Positions 44,865 to 53,942 of a stretch of DNA of 64,000 nucleotides are shown piece by piece. The stretch is from Shewanella mangrovisoli (GTDB lineage: Bacteria; Pseudomonadota; Gammaproteobacteria; Enterobacterales; Shewanellaceae). Both the position numbers and the translations under genes were made by a program. Below the pieces are notes generated by a model that did not search any database, was not told where the DNA came from, and saw only the letters and a list, made by a program, of their open reading frames with translations. The stretch's first letter is position 1. Every line of letters starts with the position of its first letter. The stretch covers positions 620,001 to 684,000 of the forward strand of contig NZ_CP080412.1 in NCBI RefSeq assembly GCF_019457635.1. Direction: 5' to 3'.

Positions 44865-44899
44865 GTCTCAAACAATGCAATTTATAAATAGAGGTCGTT

Positions 44900-45919
44900 A
44901 TGGGGATCTTTGAACGTTATTTAAGTGTCTGGGTTGGCTTGAGTATTCTCGCTGGGGTTGTGCTTGGTAATCTCGCTCCAAATGTATTTGCTGCCGTTGC
45001 GGCGATTGAATTTGCCCATGTGAATTTGATTATTGCGTTATTTATCTGGGTGATGATCTATCCCATGATGGTGCAAATTGACTTTTCGGCAGTCAAGAAT
45101 GTCAGTAAGACCCCGAAGGGATTACTGCTAACGCTGACCATTAACTGGTTGATTAAACCCTTTACCATGGCCTTACTCGGCTGGTTATTCTTTAAACTGG
45201 CGTTTGCCGATTGGGTCGACCCGCAAACGGCGGGTGAATATATTGCGGGGATGATTCTCCTTGGTGTCGCCCCTTGCACCGCCATGGTGTTTGTCTGGAG
45301 CCAACTGACGAAGGGCGATCCTAACTACACTTTAGTGCAAGTCTCTGTTAACGATATCATTATGGTGTTTTTATTTGCACCGCTCTCTGCATTGTTGCTG
45401 GGTGTGAGTGATATTCAAGTGCCATGGGAAACCCTGCTGCTTTCAGTGGTGTTATATGTCTTATTGCCCTTAGTCGCAGGCGTGCTGACTCGTAAACGTT
45501 TAGAGGCTCGCCATGACGCCACTGCCGTGCCGCAGTTATTGGCTAAACTAAAACCTTGGTCTGTGATTGGGCTATTAGCGACGGTTGTGCTGCTGTTCGG
45601 CTTTCAGGCCAAGACCATCCTTAGCCAACCGCAGAACATTCTATTAATCGCCATCCCATTGATTATTCAGAGCTATGGCATCTTTATCTTGACCTACTGG
45701 CTGGCGTTAAAACTCAAATTGACCCATGCGATTGCCGCGCCCGCGAGCATGATAGGTTCTTCTAACTTCTTTGAGTTAGCCGTGGCCGTGGCGATTTCAC
45801 TCTTTGGTTTACATTCGGGGGCCGCGCTGGCGACCGTGGTGGGCGTGTTGGTTGAAGTGCCTGTGATGTTGTCTTTAGTGTACTTTGCCAATCGCACCCG
45901 CCATTGGTTTACGACTTAA
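44900..45919 (+). CDS. acr3: Arsenite efflux permease Acr3
   Basis: The product has 339 residues and 10 helices of the BASS/ACR3 fold. Characteristic stretches are [32 protein letters not shown] (with the conserved Cys essential for As(III) transport) and [15 protein letters not shown]. It pumps As(OH)3 anions from the cytoplasm using the proton gradient. AGAGGTCGTT precedes the ATG. Confidence 0.95.
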   Translation: MGIFERYLSVWVGLSILAGVVLGNLAPNVFAAVAAIEFAHVNLIIALFIWVMIYPMMVQIDFSAVKNVSKTPKGLLLTLTINWLIKPFTMALLGWLFFKLAFADWVDPQTAGEYIAGMILLGVAPCTAMVFVWSQLTKGDPNYTLVQVSVNDIIMVFLFAPLSALLLGVSDIQVPWETLLLSVVLYVLLPLVAGVLTRKRLEARHDATAVPQLLAKLKPWSVIGLLATVVLLFGFQAKTILSQPQNILLIAIPLIIQSYGIFILTYWLALKLKLTHAIAAPASMIGSSNFFELAVAVAISLFGLHSGAALATVVGVLVEVPVMLSLVYFANRTRHWFTT

Positions 45920-45984
45920 TCTGTTTTTAAAATAAATAATATTAAAAATCAATAAATTGTAAGTTAACTAGGTAGTTATAAATC

Positions 45985-46998
45985 ATGGCAATTAAAATCG
46001 GGATTAATGGATTTGGGCGCATGGGACGTTTGGCTCTGCGTGCGGCGTGGGAATGGGATGATGTTGAGTTTGTGCAGATCAACGATCCCGCTGGGGATGC
46101 GGCTACCTTGGCTCATTTGCTTGAGTTCGATTCAGTTCACGGTCGCTGGCATTATCCGGTCACGGCGAATCAGGATGGTATTCACATCCAAGACAAAACC
46201 ATTCGCACCACACGTAATAAGACGATTGCCGAGACCGATTGGTCGGGATGCGATGTGGTGATTGAAGCCTCAGGGGTGATGAAAACCAAAGCCTTACTAC
46301 AAGCCTATTTAGATCAAGGTGTAAAGCGGGTGGTAGTGACGGCGCCAGTCAAAGAGGAAGGAGTGTTAAATGTGGTGATGGGAGTGAATCATCAGTTATA
46401 CGATCCGGCTATTCATCCGATTGTGACCGCGGCTTCCTGCACTACCAACTGTCTTGCGCCTGTGGTGAAAGTGATCCATGAGCAGATTGGCATCAAGCAC
46501 GGCTCTATGACTACTATCCATGATATTACCAACACCCAGACGATTCTGGATGCACCGCATAAGGATCTGCGCCGCGCCCGCGCCTGTGGGTTAAGTTTAA
46601 TCCCCACCACCACGGGCAGTGCGACGGCAATTACTCATATTTTCCCAGAGCTTAAGGGGAAGCTAAATGGTCATGCAGTAAGGGTACCGCTCGCTAACGC
46701 ATCTCTAACCGACTGTGTATTTGAGCTGGAGCGCAGCGTGACTGAAGCAGAAGTGAATGCGCTGCTACAAACCGCCGCCGAAGGCGAACTGAAGGGTATT
46801 TTAGGTTATGAGGAGCGGCCGTTAGTGTCGGTTGATTATAAAACCGATCCCCGTTCGAGCATTGTCGATGCGCTTTCGACCATGGTGGTGAATGGGACTC
46901 AGCTAAAACTTTACGTGTGGTACGACAATGAGTGGGGATACGCCAATCGTACGGCAGAGCTTGCCCGTTTAGTCGGCCAGCTTGATCTGCCGCGTTAG
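45985..46998 (+). CDS. ars-operon glyceraldehyde-3-phosphate dehydrogenase
   Basis: The product is a 337-residue phosphorylating GAPDH: NAD motif INGFGRMGR, active site SCTTNC (Cys152), and [10 protein letters not shown] near the C-terminus. In ars operons this enzyme uses arsenate in place of phosphate and makes 1-arseno-3-phosphoglycerate, which ArsJ then exports. Its position between acr3 and arsJ makes that role much more likely than glycolysis. It is 9 bases from arsJ. Confidence 0.95.
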   Translation: MAIKIGINGFGRMGRLALRAAWEWDDVEFVQINDPAGDAATLAHLLEFDSVHGRWHYPVTANQDGIHIQDKTIRTTRNKTIAETDWSGCDVVIEASGVMKTKALLQAYLDQGVKRVVVTAPVKEEGVLNVVMGVNHQLYDPAIHPIVTAASCTTNCLAPVVKVIHEQIGIKHGSMTTIHDITNTQTILDAPHKDLRRARACGLSLIPTTTGSATAITHIFPELKGKLNGHAVRVPLANASLTDCVFELERSVTEAEVNALLQTAAEGELKGILGYEERPLVSVDYKTDPRSSIVDALSTMVVNGTQLKLYVWYDNEWGYANRTAELARLVGQLDLPR

Positions 46999-47007
46999 GA
47001 GAGCACT

Positions 47008-48276
47008 GTGCCTGCTGCCAAGCTATTTGAGCAACTGATGCAATTGTCCGCTGCTGTGCGGCAATATTTGCTGATCACCTTCAATTATTGGAGTTTTACC
47101 TTAACCGATGGTGCGCTGCGGATGTTGGTGGTACTGCATTTTCACGATCTCGGTTATACGCCATTCGCGATTGCGATGTTGTTCTTGTTCTATGAGATTT
47201 TTGGTGTCGTGACCAATCTGGTGGGCGGTTATCTCGGCGTTCGCCTAGGGCTTAATCGCACTATGAATCTAGGTCTTGGCATGCAGGTGTTGGCATTAGG
47301 GATGTTATTGGTGCCAGCGGCCAGTTTACCGCTGTGGCTTGCGGGCGTGCCCTGGGTGATGGCGGCGCAGGCTCTTTCGGGTATTGCTAAAGATCTCAAC
47401 AAGATGAGCGCAAAAAGCGCGATTAAATTGCTGGTGCCAAAGGGTGAGCAGGGCAGGCTTTACCATTGGGTTGCTCTGCTAACCGGGTCTAAAAATGCCC
47501 TTAAAGGGGCGGGATTTTTCCTCGGTGGCGCCTTGCTGGCGGGATTGGGTTTCAATATGGCGATTGCCGCCATGATGGCCGTGCTTGCGCTAGTGTGGTT
47601 AATGAGTTTGGTCTTGCTGAAAAAGGATTTGGGGAAAGCGAAGAATAAACCTAAGTTTACCGAGATTTTTTCTAAGAGTCGCAGTGTGAATATTCTCTCG
47701 GCGGCGCGCCTGTTTTTGTTTGCCGCAAGGGATGTGTGGTTTGTGGTGGCGCTGCCCGTGTATCTGGCGAGTCAATGGGGCTGGGATCATTGGGCCGTGG
47801 GCGGCTTTTTGGCGCTCTGGGTGATAGCTTACGGCATAGTGCAAACCTTAGCTCCGAAGATCACTGGCTCGAGTCGGGCAGAAGCTAACACTTCGCAGCG
47901 CATTCCCGACGGTTATACCGCCTTAGTTTGGTCGACGTTATTAGCTTTTGTTCCCGCGTTAATTGCACTCAGTTTATATCTGGATTTCTCACCACAGCTC
48001 AGTCTGATCTTGGGGCTGATGTTATTTGGTGGACTGTTTGCGATTAACTCTTCATTGCACAGCTATTTAATTGTGAGTTACGCCAGTGAAGAGGCGGTAT
48101 CCCTCGATGTTGGGTTCTACTATATGGCTAATGCCATGGGGCGTTTAGTGGGAACTGTACTTTCGGGCTGGGTGTATCAGAGTTATGGACTGGTGGCCTG
48201 TTTGTGGATTTCGACGGCCTTTATTGCAATAACGGCACTGATCTCTATCAAGCTGCCTCGACAAGTCAAAGGATAG
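47008..48276 (+). CDS. arsJ: ArsJ, organoarsenical (1-arseno-3-phosphoglycerate) exporter
   Basis: The product is a 422-residue MFS transporter with 11-12 helices. Typical ArsJ stretches are FNYWSFTLTDGALRMLVVLHFHDLGY, GIAKDLNKMSAKSAIK and DVWFVVALPVYL. It exports the unstable arseno-ester made by the adjacent GAPDH, giving arsenate resistance without reduction. The start is GTG with TAGGAG seven bases upstream. No arsC is in this operon, consistent with the ArsJ route for arsenate plus Acr3 for arsenite. Confidence 0.94.
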   Translation: MPAAKLFEQLMQLSAAVRQYLLITFNYWSFTLTDGALRMLVVLHFHDLGYTPFAIAMLFLFYEIFGVVTNLVGGYLGVRLGLNRTMNLGLGMQVLALGMLLVPAASLPLWLAGVPWVMAAQALSGIAKDLNKMSAKSAIKLLVPKGEQGRLYHWVALLTGSKNALKGAGFFLGGALLAGLGFNMAIAAMMAVLALVWLMSLVLLKKDLGKAKNKPKFTEIFSKSRSVNILSAARLFLFAARDVWFVVALPVYLASQWGWDHWAVGGFLALWVIAYGIVQTLAPKITGSSRAEANTSQRIPDGYTALVWSTLLAFVPALIALSLYLDFSPQLSLILGLMLFGGLFAINSSLHSYLIVSYASEEAVSLDVGFYYMANAMGRLVGTVLSGWVYQSYGLVACLWISTAFIAITALISIKLPRQVKG

Positions 48277-48280
48277 CAAG

Positions 48281-49144
48281 ATGTTGAGCTGGCGAAAGCG
48301 TTTACCGGGCGTTAGAACCATTTGCCTTGTCTGCATGGCTTCGCTATTCGCTGTTTCACCGCTTTTCGCATCGGTTACACCTGCTTCAAATTCCGCATTG
48401 GCTGAGAAACCAAATCTCGCGCCAAAGCCTATTCGAGATTGGAAAAATCCCGCCTACATTATCCAAGCCTTTGATGAGATAGCCCTTAAAAATGAATACG
48501 ATAAAGATAAACATCGGGTACGGAAATGGCGTCAGCCCGTGCGCGTCTTTGTCGAGCATCAAGTGAGCGATACTGGGTTGCATGCACAATTGGTGCAAAT
48601 GCATTTAAGCCATCTGGCACAAATTACCGGCCACAGTATTGTCAAGGTGGATGCGCTCGAAGAGGCCAATTTACACTTAGTCTTTACCCGTCAATCCCAA
48701 TGGGCCGATGTGGTGAGGCGTCTGATGGGGTCAAGTGCGGCCAGTAATATTCATGGCTCTGTTTGTATGGGCAAATTTGCGCTTAATTCCCAGAGTGAGA
48801 TTGAGCGCGCTTGGGTCGTTATCCCGGTCGACCAAGCGCAAATGCATGGCAAATTGGTGGCCTGCGTGGTGGAAGAAATCACCCAAGTGTTGGGTCTACC
48901 CAATGATTCGGTGAAAGTATTTCCTTCCATTTTTAACGATAAAACACCGCAGGATTTACTCACTGGGCTGGATTATATTTTGCTGAAACTGCTTTACAGT
49001 GCGGATATTCATGCCGGCATGACGGCCGCCGAAGTGCAACCCATATTGCAAAAACAACTCGAACAATGGCAGCGGGATGGCACGCTGACACAAGCCGATA
49101 AAGCGGTTCGTCAGGGCCAGTTGTACCCACTGTTAGGTTATTGA
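48281..49144 (+). CDS. DUF2927 exported protein at end of ars operon
   Basis: The product has 287 residues with a signal peptide (SLFAVSPLFASV). The DUF2927 domain follows, containing a Glu-rich segment with the order of a gluzincin-like motif (CVVEEITQVLGLPNDS). Only 4 bases separate it from arsJ, so it is translated from the same message. The role in arsenic resistance is unknown and the linkage may be incidental. Two cysteines (CMGK, ACVVEE) lie near the presumed active region. Confidence 0.8.
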   Translation: MLSWRKRLPGVRTICLVCMASLFAVSPLFASVTPASNSALAEKPNLAPKPIRDWKNPAYIIQAFDEIALKNEYDKDKHRVRKWRQPVRVFVEHQVSDTGLHAQLVQMHLSHLAQITGHSIVKVDALEEANLHLVFTRQSQWADVVRRLMGSSAASNIHGSVCMGKFALNSQSEIERAWVVIPVDQAQMHGKLVACVVEEITQVLGLPNDSVKVFPSIFNDKTPQDLLTGLDYILLKLLYSADIHAGMTAAEVQPILQKQLEQWQRDGTLTQADKAVRQGQLYPLLGY

Positions 49145-49191
49145 TCACCAAGGTTTTACATCGAAAGTTGGCTTTGATCATGCTTTACCAA

Positions 49192-49216
49192 TTATTCCTT
49201 TTTCTTTTAGGAATAA
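49192..49216 (+). terminator. Weak hairpin after DUF2927 gene
   Basis: TTATTCCT and AGGAATAA pair around a 9-base T-rich loop, 48 bases after the stop. No T tract follows. It may be a weak terminator or part of the next leader. Confidence 0.3.
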
Positions 49217-49262
49217 GGGCATAGTCTATCTTTAAAAGAGATAAACATGCTGGAGGCAAGCT

Positions 49263-50705
49263 ATGCAGATGACATTGCAGTTTTTGGGCGCGACCGAGGA
49301 AGTGACTGGCTCGTGCCACTTACTCACAGTGGCAGGTAAGCAAATGCTGCTTGATTGCGGCCTCATTCAAGGCGGCAAGGCCGATGAGTTACGTAATCAC
49401 GAACCTTTTAGCTTCGATCCCCTTGCGATTTCAGCCGTTGTCTTGAGTCACGCCCATATTGATCATTCGGGCCGCTTACCCCTGTTGGTTAAGGCAGGCT
49501 ATACCGGGCCGATTTTTACCCATAAAGCAACGGCAGAGCTGTGTGCCATCATGCTAAAAGATGCCGCCATGTTGCAGGTGCGCGATACCGAAAGAACCAA
49601 TAAAAAGCGTGCGAAGCATGAGTTGGAACCTCTAGAACCGCTATTTACCGTGGAAGATGCGGAGCAGGCCATTACTCAGTTTGTGTCAGTGGAATATGGC
49701 CAAGTCACCCAAGTGATCCCCCATGTGGATATTTGCTTATCGGATGCGGGGCATATTTTAGGCTCGGCACTGGTAGAGCTTTGGTTAGGTGAGGGGAAAG
49801 CGCAGAAAAAACTGGTATTTAGTGGCGATCTTGGCCGCGCTGGCATGCCGATATTACGTAATCCCACCTTAGTCGACACCGCCGACTTAGTACTAATGGA
49901 AAGCACCTACGGTAATCGTTTCCACCGCAGCTGGACCGATACTCTGGCCGAGTTAAAGGCTATTTTCGCCAAGGCGGTGACCGAGAGTCACGGTAATATT
50001 CTGTTGCCGGCCTTCTCCGTTGGGCGTGCGCAGGAGCTTTTGTATCTATTTCATTTATATGCCAAAGAGTGGGATCTCTCCCGCTGGAAAGTCTGCCTCG
50101 ATAGTCCTATGGCGATTGAGGCGACGCGGGTGTATGTCAATAATTACCCCTTAATGGATGATGATTTTAAGCGCTTTACGCGCCAGCATCCTGGGCAACA
50201 TCCGTTATTGTCGAATGTAGAATTTATCCAAACGACCGAGGAGTCTATCGCCCTAAACGATGTGCACAAAGGATTGATCATTATTGCGGGCAGCGGCATG
50301 TGTAACGGTGGCCGTATCCGTAGTCATTTAGAGCACAATCTATGGCGCCCTGAATGCGATGTGATTATCTGCGGCTATCAAGCACTTGGTACGCCGGGAC
50401 GCGCCTTAGTCGATGGCGCCGAGGAGCTGACTATCCATGGTCGTAGCATTAAAGTTGCCGCTAAATTGCATACAGTCGGAGGCTTATCGGCCCATGCGGA
50501 TCAGGCGGAGTTATTACGTTGGTATCGACATTTTGAAGCGCAGCCGCCCCTGGTGCTTGTTCACGGCGAACCCGAAGCGCAGCAGGGATTAGTCGCGGTG
50601 ATGAATCAAGACTCGAAAACCAAACCTAAGGCGCTGGCTATTGCCACCCGTGGCGATATGTTGGATTTAAATGCCTTACCCAAATTAGTCTGGGTGACAG
50701 CTTAA
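49263..50705 (+). CDS. MBL-fold beta-CASP RNA-metallohydrolase-like protein
   Basis: The product has 480 residues. Motif 2 of the metallo-beta-lactamase fold is SHAHIDHSG, the metal Asp is in FSGDLGR, and STYGNR opens the beta-CASP part. The C-terminal motif GGLSAHADQ completes a CPSF73/YSH1-like prokaryotic RNA hydrolase. It probably cleaves RNA in the cytoplasm; the exact target is unknown. TGGAGGCAAGCT precedes the ATG. Confidence 0.92.
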   Translation: MQMTLQFLGATEEVTGSCHLLTVAGKQMLLDCGLIQGGKADELRNHEPFSFDPLAISAVVLSHAHIDHSGRLPLLVKAGYTGPIFTHKATAELCAIMLKDAAMLQVRDTERTNKKRAKHELEPLEPLFTVEDAEQAITQFVSVEYGQVTQVIPHVDICLSDAGHILGSALVELWLGEGKAQKKLVFSGDLGRAGMPILRNPTLVDTADLVLMESTYGNRFHRSWTDTLAELKAIFAKAVTESHGNILLPAFSVGRAQELLYLFHLYAKEWDLSRWKVCLDSPMAIEATRVYVNNYPLMDDDFKRFTRQHPGQHPLLSNVEFIQTTEESIALNDVHKGLIIIAGSGMCNGGRIRSHLEHNLWRPECDVIICGYQALGTPGRALVDGAEELTIHGRSIKVAAKLHTVGGLSAHADQAELLRWYRHFEAQPPLVLVHGEPEAQQGLVAVMNQDSKTKPKALAIATRGDMLDLNALPKLVWVTA

Positions 50706-50748
50706 GTGATTGCCCGCAGCTCTGTGTTCTGTGGGCCACATTACAGTG

Positions 50749-52104
50749 TTAGTCCGAGTTATTATCAAATTCAGTGTCGTCGAGTAACTCGAGGCTTGGG
50801 TCGATACTGGGGACGTCTTTAAATAAGCGGGTGAAGTGACGTTGCACTCCTTTTAGATCGATTCCGGCTAATCCTGAGGCGAAACCAAACCAGGCATACA
50901 AGCCGCTGAAGTTGTCAAACATCGGCGGTAAATACTTAGGTGGTGTTAGAATCCCTTCTTGGCAAGCTTGATAGAGTACAGGGATATCTTCGATGGCCAG
51001 CTTGCCTAAAAACAGCATAGGGATCAGTTCGGGTAAACCCGATGTGATGGCGCTGCGGATAAAGTTGATGTTTTCGACATAGCCGCGCACATAGGAAATA
51101 TCTTTGGTAAAAAAGCTGCCACCTTCGACCATGCCGCCACGAAACACCCTTTGCGTGACCCGATAACTGTCCTTAGCACTAAGATTTAACTCTCTGAAAT
51201 AGTTGAACACTTCAATAAAGTTCGCCCCCTTTTCCGCCATATCTACCGCAGCTACACGGTCGCTAATACGGCGGGCACGGCCTGGGTTTGAACTCAGGGT
51301 GAGCATTTCGAGTAACACGGCGAGCCCTTCTTGGGTGGCTGCTACGCGGGGAGACCCGACGCTGAGCCAAGTAGCATGGGGCTGAGCACGGCCATTGAGG
51401 GTGGTGCCCACATGCACCCAGCCTTCATGGACTTCGTACACATTGAGATCTGACTCGCTGAACATGGCTTTGCTGTTGAGTTTGACCGTATCGCCACCCA
51501 CGGCAGCATCGGACACAATCCCGTCACTCAAGCGCACCCGCATGTCATCACTGTGGAAGTATTTTTCCAATCGCTGGCTCAGCACATTCACGGCTTCTGG
51601 GGCGCTAATGATTTTGGGATGATGCTTATTCATATGCCGCGCGGCGGGCAAGGAGAAGATATAACTGAGTTTATCGCCCAATTGGCGTAGGGTGTGGCGA
51701 TCGCCATGTAGTCTGTGGCTGGCGCTGCCGTAGAGTTCTTGGCTCAGCTGACCAAAGACTGGGGTTCCTCGATGACCCAGCATATCGACAACTAGGCGAT
51801 ATTGGTCGACGTTAGCAACTAAGATCTTACCCAGCTTGTCTTTTTTACCCAAACGGCGGTGGATTTCTTGTTTTAGATCAAGCAGCTCGGCTTGAGTTTT
51901 AACGGGATCGAAGGGCAAGGCAATTTTTTGATAAAAATCTTGGCTAATCGCTGGCAGAACCGTACCTTTACTGGAGAGAAAACGCTCTTCCATTTCCCGT
52001 GGCCATTTGATGGCATCTAAAATTTTAATCGGCGTTTGGATGCGGATAAGCTCATCGGAAAGGCGGCGTAAATCTTCTTGATACTGGGTTAACGACTCTG
52101 ACAT
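50749..52104 (-). CDS. DUF1704 / MATCAP-like metallopeptidase (QEGLA motif protein)
   Basis: The product has 451 residues. The central motif HEGWVH (HExxxH) and the downstream TQEGLAVLLE define the DUF1704 family, annotated in bacteria as flavohemoglobin expression-modulating QEGLA proteins. Eukaryotic members (MATCAP) are zinc tyrosine carboxypeptidases that remove the terminal Tyr of tubulin. The bacterial substrate is unknown. The gene stands alone with CAGGATTACGGG upstream. Confidence 0.88.
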   Translation of the reverse strand: MSESLTQYQEDLRRLSDELIRIQTPIKILDAIKWPREMEERFLSSKGTVLPAISQDFYQKIALPFDPVKTQAELLDLKQEIHRRLGKKDKLGKILVANVDQYRLVVDMLGHRGTPVFGQLSQELYGSASHRLHGDRHTLRQLGDKLSYIFSLPAARHMNKHHPKIISAPEAVNVLSQRLEKYFHSDDMRVRLSDGIVSDAAVGGDTVKLNSKAMFSESDLNVYEVHEGWVHVGTTLNGRAQPHATWLSVGSPRVAATQEGLAVLLEMLTLSSNPGRARRISDRVAAVDMAEKGANFIEVFNYFRELNLSAKDSYRVTQRVFRGGMVEGGSFFTKDISYVRGYVENINFIRSAITSGLPELIPMLFLGKLAIEDIPVLYQACQEGILTPPKYLPPMFDNFSGLYAWFGFASGLAGIDLKGVQRHFTRLFKDVPSIDPSLELLDDTEFDNNSD

Positions 52105-52384
52105 TCCCGTAATCCTGTTGCGACTTGGATGATAAAAATTAGCTTAATCATAGCGGTAAAGCCGCTGCATTTATAGGTTTCTCCCTTCAAGCAATTGAAT
52201 ATTGTCGATTAAATTACTGACAAGTTATCGGTTTAATGAATCATTTTGGTGCAATGCGGCTTATTTTGGCGCGAGACTTCGCGGGCTTAATCTCATAACT
52301 CACTGTTAAACATTAACTTATTTTGCTGGCATCAAAGCTGCTTTGCGTGTGTGAGCAATCGGATAACGTCGATGGGAGAGAGTT

Positions 52385-53347
52385 ATGGCTGCAATGAGCT
52401 ATTTGAGTGTGATTGAGCGTTATCACGAGTATGAGGCCACAGTGCATGAGTTGATGGAGTCTATTTTAACGGGCATTGCCGATGCGGACTTATTTCACCA
52501 ACCAAAAGTCGATATCAAGGCCATGAAAGGCATTGCGGGCAGTTATCCCTTTGTCGAGCTGATGTATTTGCTCGATACCCAAGGAGTGCAAATTAGTCAA
52601 AATATCGCAGTGGTCGATCAGCAGATCAAGTTAGTGCCCCTTGGGGGGAATCGCGATCGTAGTCAACGGCCCTATTTTACCAATAGGGATGAGTCTGATG
52701 GGGTTAATATCACTCGCCCTTATTTATCCAATGCCAGCGGGAACTTATGTTTATCGGCCTCCTTAGCGATTGTGCAGCAGGAGCAAAAGCTGGGCTATCT
52801 GGTCGTCGATGTGGATTTGACGCGAATGATTGAATTTATGATGGGCGACAGTGCTCGTCGGCGGGTTACGCCAGCCTTTAAAGCCGTGTATGGCGTGATA
52901 GTCGCGGGGCTTTTTGTGCTAGTCATGGTGCTACTTTGGACGGCGCTTAGGGATATTTATGGGTTATTTGTGGTGGATCATGTTGGGCAAGATCCATTGC
53001 AACCCTTTGGGATTATTATCTTTATGACTCTGGCATTAGCGATCTTCGACCTCGGGAAAACAATTCTGGAGGAAGAAGTATTAATGCATAAGGATATTTT
53101 TCGTCACAGCTCCACCCGCAGAACCATCACTCGATTTGTTTCAACGATTTTGATCGCCATTTCAATTGAGGCCTTATTGACTATGTTTAAGGCGTCATTG
53201 GGGGAGAAACAATATATTGAGCCGGCGATTTGGATGATGTTGGCCGTCGTAGGATTATTAGTTGGATTAGGGGCTTATGTGTATCTTGGGGCAAAAGCGG
53301 AATGGCTGCTTATCAAAACTCAGGCCTATAAGAGTGGCAAAAAGTAA
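52385..53347 (+). CDS. PDC/Cache-type sensor membrane protein without output domain
   Basis: The product has 320 residues. The N-terminal part (about 1-160) resembles a PDC/dCACHE ligand-binding domain (VELMYLLDTQGVQIS, DRSQRPYFTN, VVDVDLTRM). It is followed by about four membrane helices (about 178-305) and a short tail. No kinase, GGDEF or methyl-accepting domain follows, so it is a sensor with no visible output. Unusually, no N-terminal membrane helix is visible before the sensor, so its side of the membrane is uncertain. GGGAGAGAG precedes the ATG. Confidence 0.7.
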   Translation: MAAMSYLSVIERYHEYEATVHELMESILTGIADADLFHQPKVDIKAMKGIAGSYPFVELMYLLDTQGVQISQNIAVVDQQIKLVPLGGNRDRSQRPYFTNRDESDGVNITRPYLSNASGNLCLSASLAIVQQEQKLGYLVVDVDLTRMIEFMMGDSARRRVTPAFKAVYGVIVAGLFVLVMVLLWTALRDIYGLFVVDHVGQDPLQPFGIIIFMTLALAIFDLGKTILEEEVLMHKDIFRHSSTRRTITRFVSTILIAISIEALLTMFKASLGEKQYIEPAIWMMLAVVGLLVGLGAYVYLGAKAEWLLIKTQAYKSGKK

Positions 53348-53370
53348 TATCAAAATAATAGTAAATTGTA

Positions 53371-53402
53371 CACCCAGCCCTAGGAGCTGGGTGAGGCTTT
53401 TA
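53371..53402 (+). terminator. Terminator of PDC-sensor gene
   Basis: The stem CACCCAGC/GCTGGGTG is followed by AGGCTTTT. Confidence 0.7.
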
Positions 53403-53450
53403 GAAAAACGCAGGTTTTGAGTAACCTAACGCCTTAAGGGAACGGGAAGC

Positions 53451-53627
53451 TTAGAATAAGTCGTCATCTCCTAATGCACGTCTTAACTCGGCGCGTTCGA
53501 GGTAATCTTCTAAGCGTTTCTTTATCTCACGCTTATGTTGCATTGCCTCGGCTGCTTTGCTGTTTCTAGGGGTGGTCATTGCCTCAATTTCAGTATCGTT
53601 GGGCACGACTTCAGTAATATGAGCCAT
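53451..53627 (-). CDS. PA3496-family small protein
   Basis: The product has 58 residues, read by hand because it is short. The C-terminal half is KREIKKRLEDYLERAELRR, then ALGDDDLF. This is the pattern of the PA3496 family of putative envelope-integrity proteins: a basic/acidic helix ended by an acidic tail. TGAGGAATTCGTT precedes the ATG at 53627. The function is unknown. Confidence 0.78.
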   Translation of the reverse strand: MAHITEVVPNDTEIEAMTTPRNSKAAEAMQHKREIKKRLEDYLERAELRRALGDDDLF

Positions 53628-53942
53628 AACGAATTCCTCATTGTTGTTCCTAACGCCTTTCTATCTAAAAAGAGTGTGGCAGAAAAGCAAAAAATTTTAC
53701 GACTGAACGTAAAATTTTCTTCCCGTAAAGCGGGGTATTGACCCTGTAAGCTTGTCATATTGTCACGCTATTTTGGTGCTCATTCAGCAACCGCTGAATT
53801 TTGTGATTTAGCGCATAACTCATTATTTTTATTTTCTAAGTTAATTCCTACTTAAATAGTAGGATAGACTTGAATTTGCCTAAAACACCAACAACACTTG
53901 GATCAGTGTTTAATCTTCTTCAATGCTAGGGATTTAGCGGGT
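53628..53942. other. Divergent promoter region, 315 bases
   Basis: No gene. It contains two inverted repeats: AAAATTTTACG/CGTAAAATTTT at 53691-53718 and TCCTACT-TAAAT-AGTAGGA at 53846-53864. The second lies about 80 bases before the kinase start and could be an operator. Confidence 0.45.
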
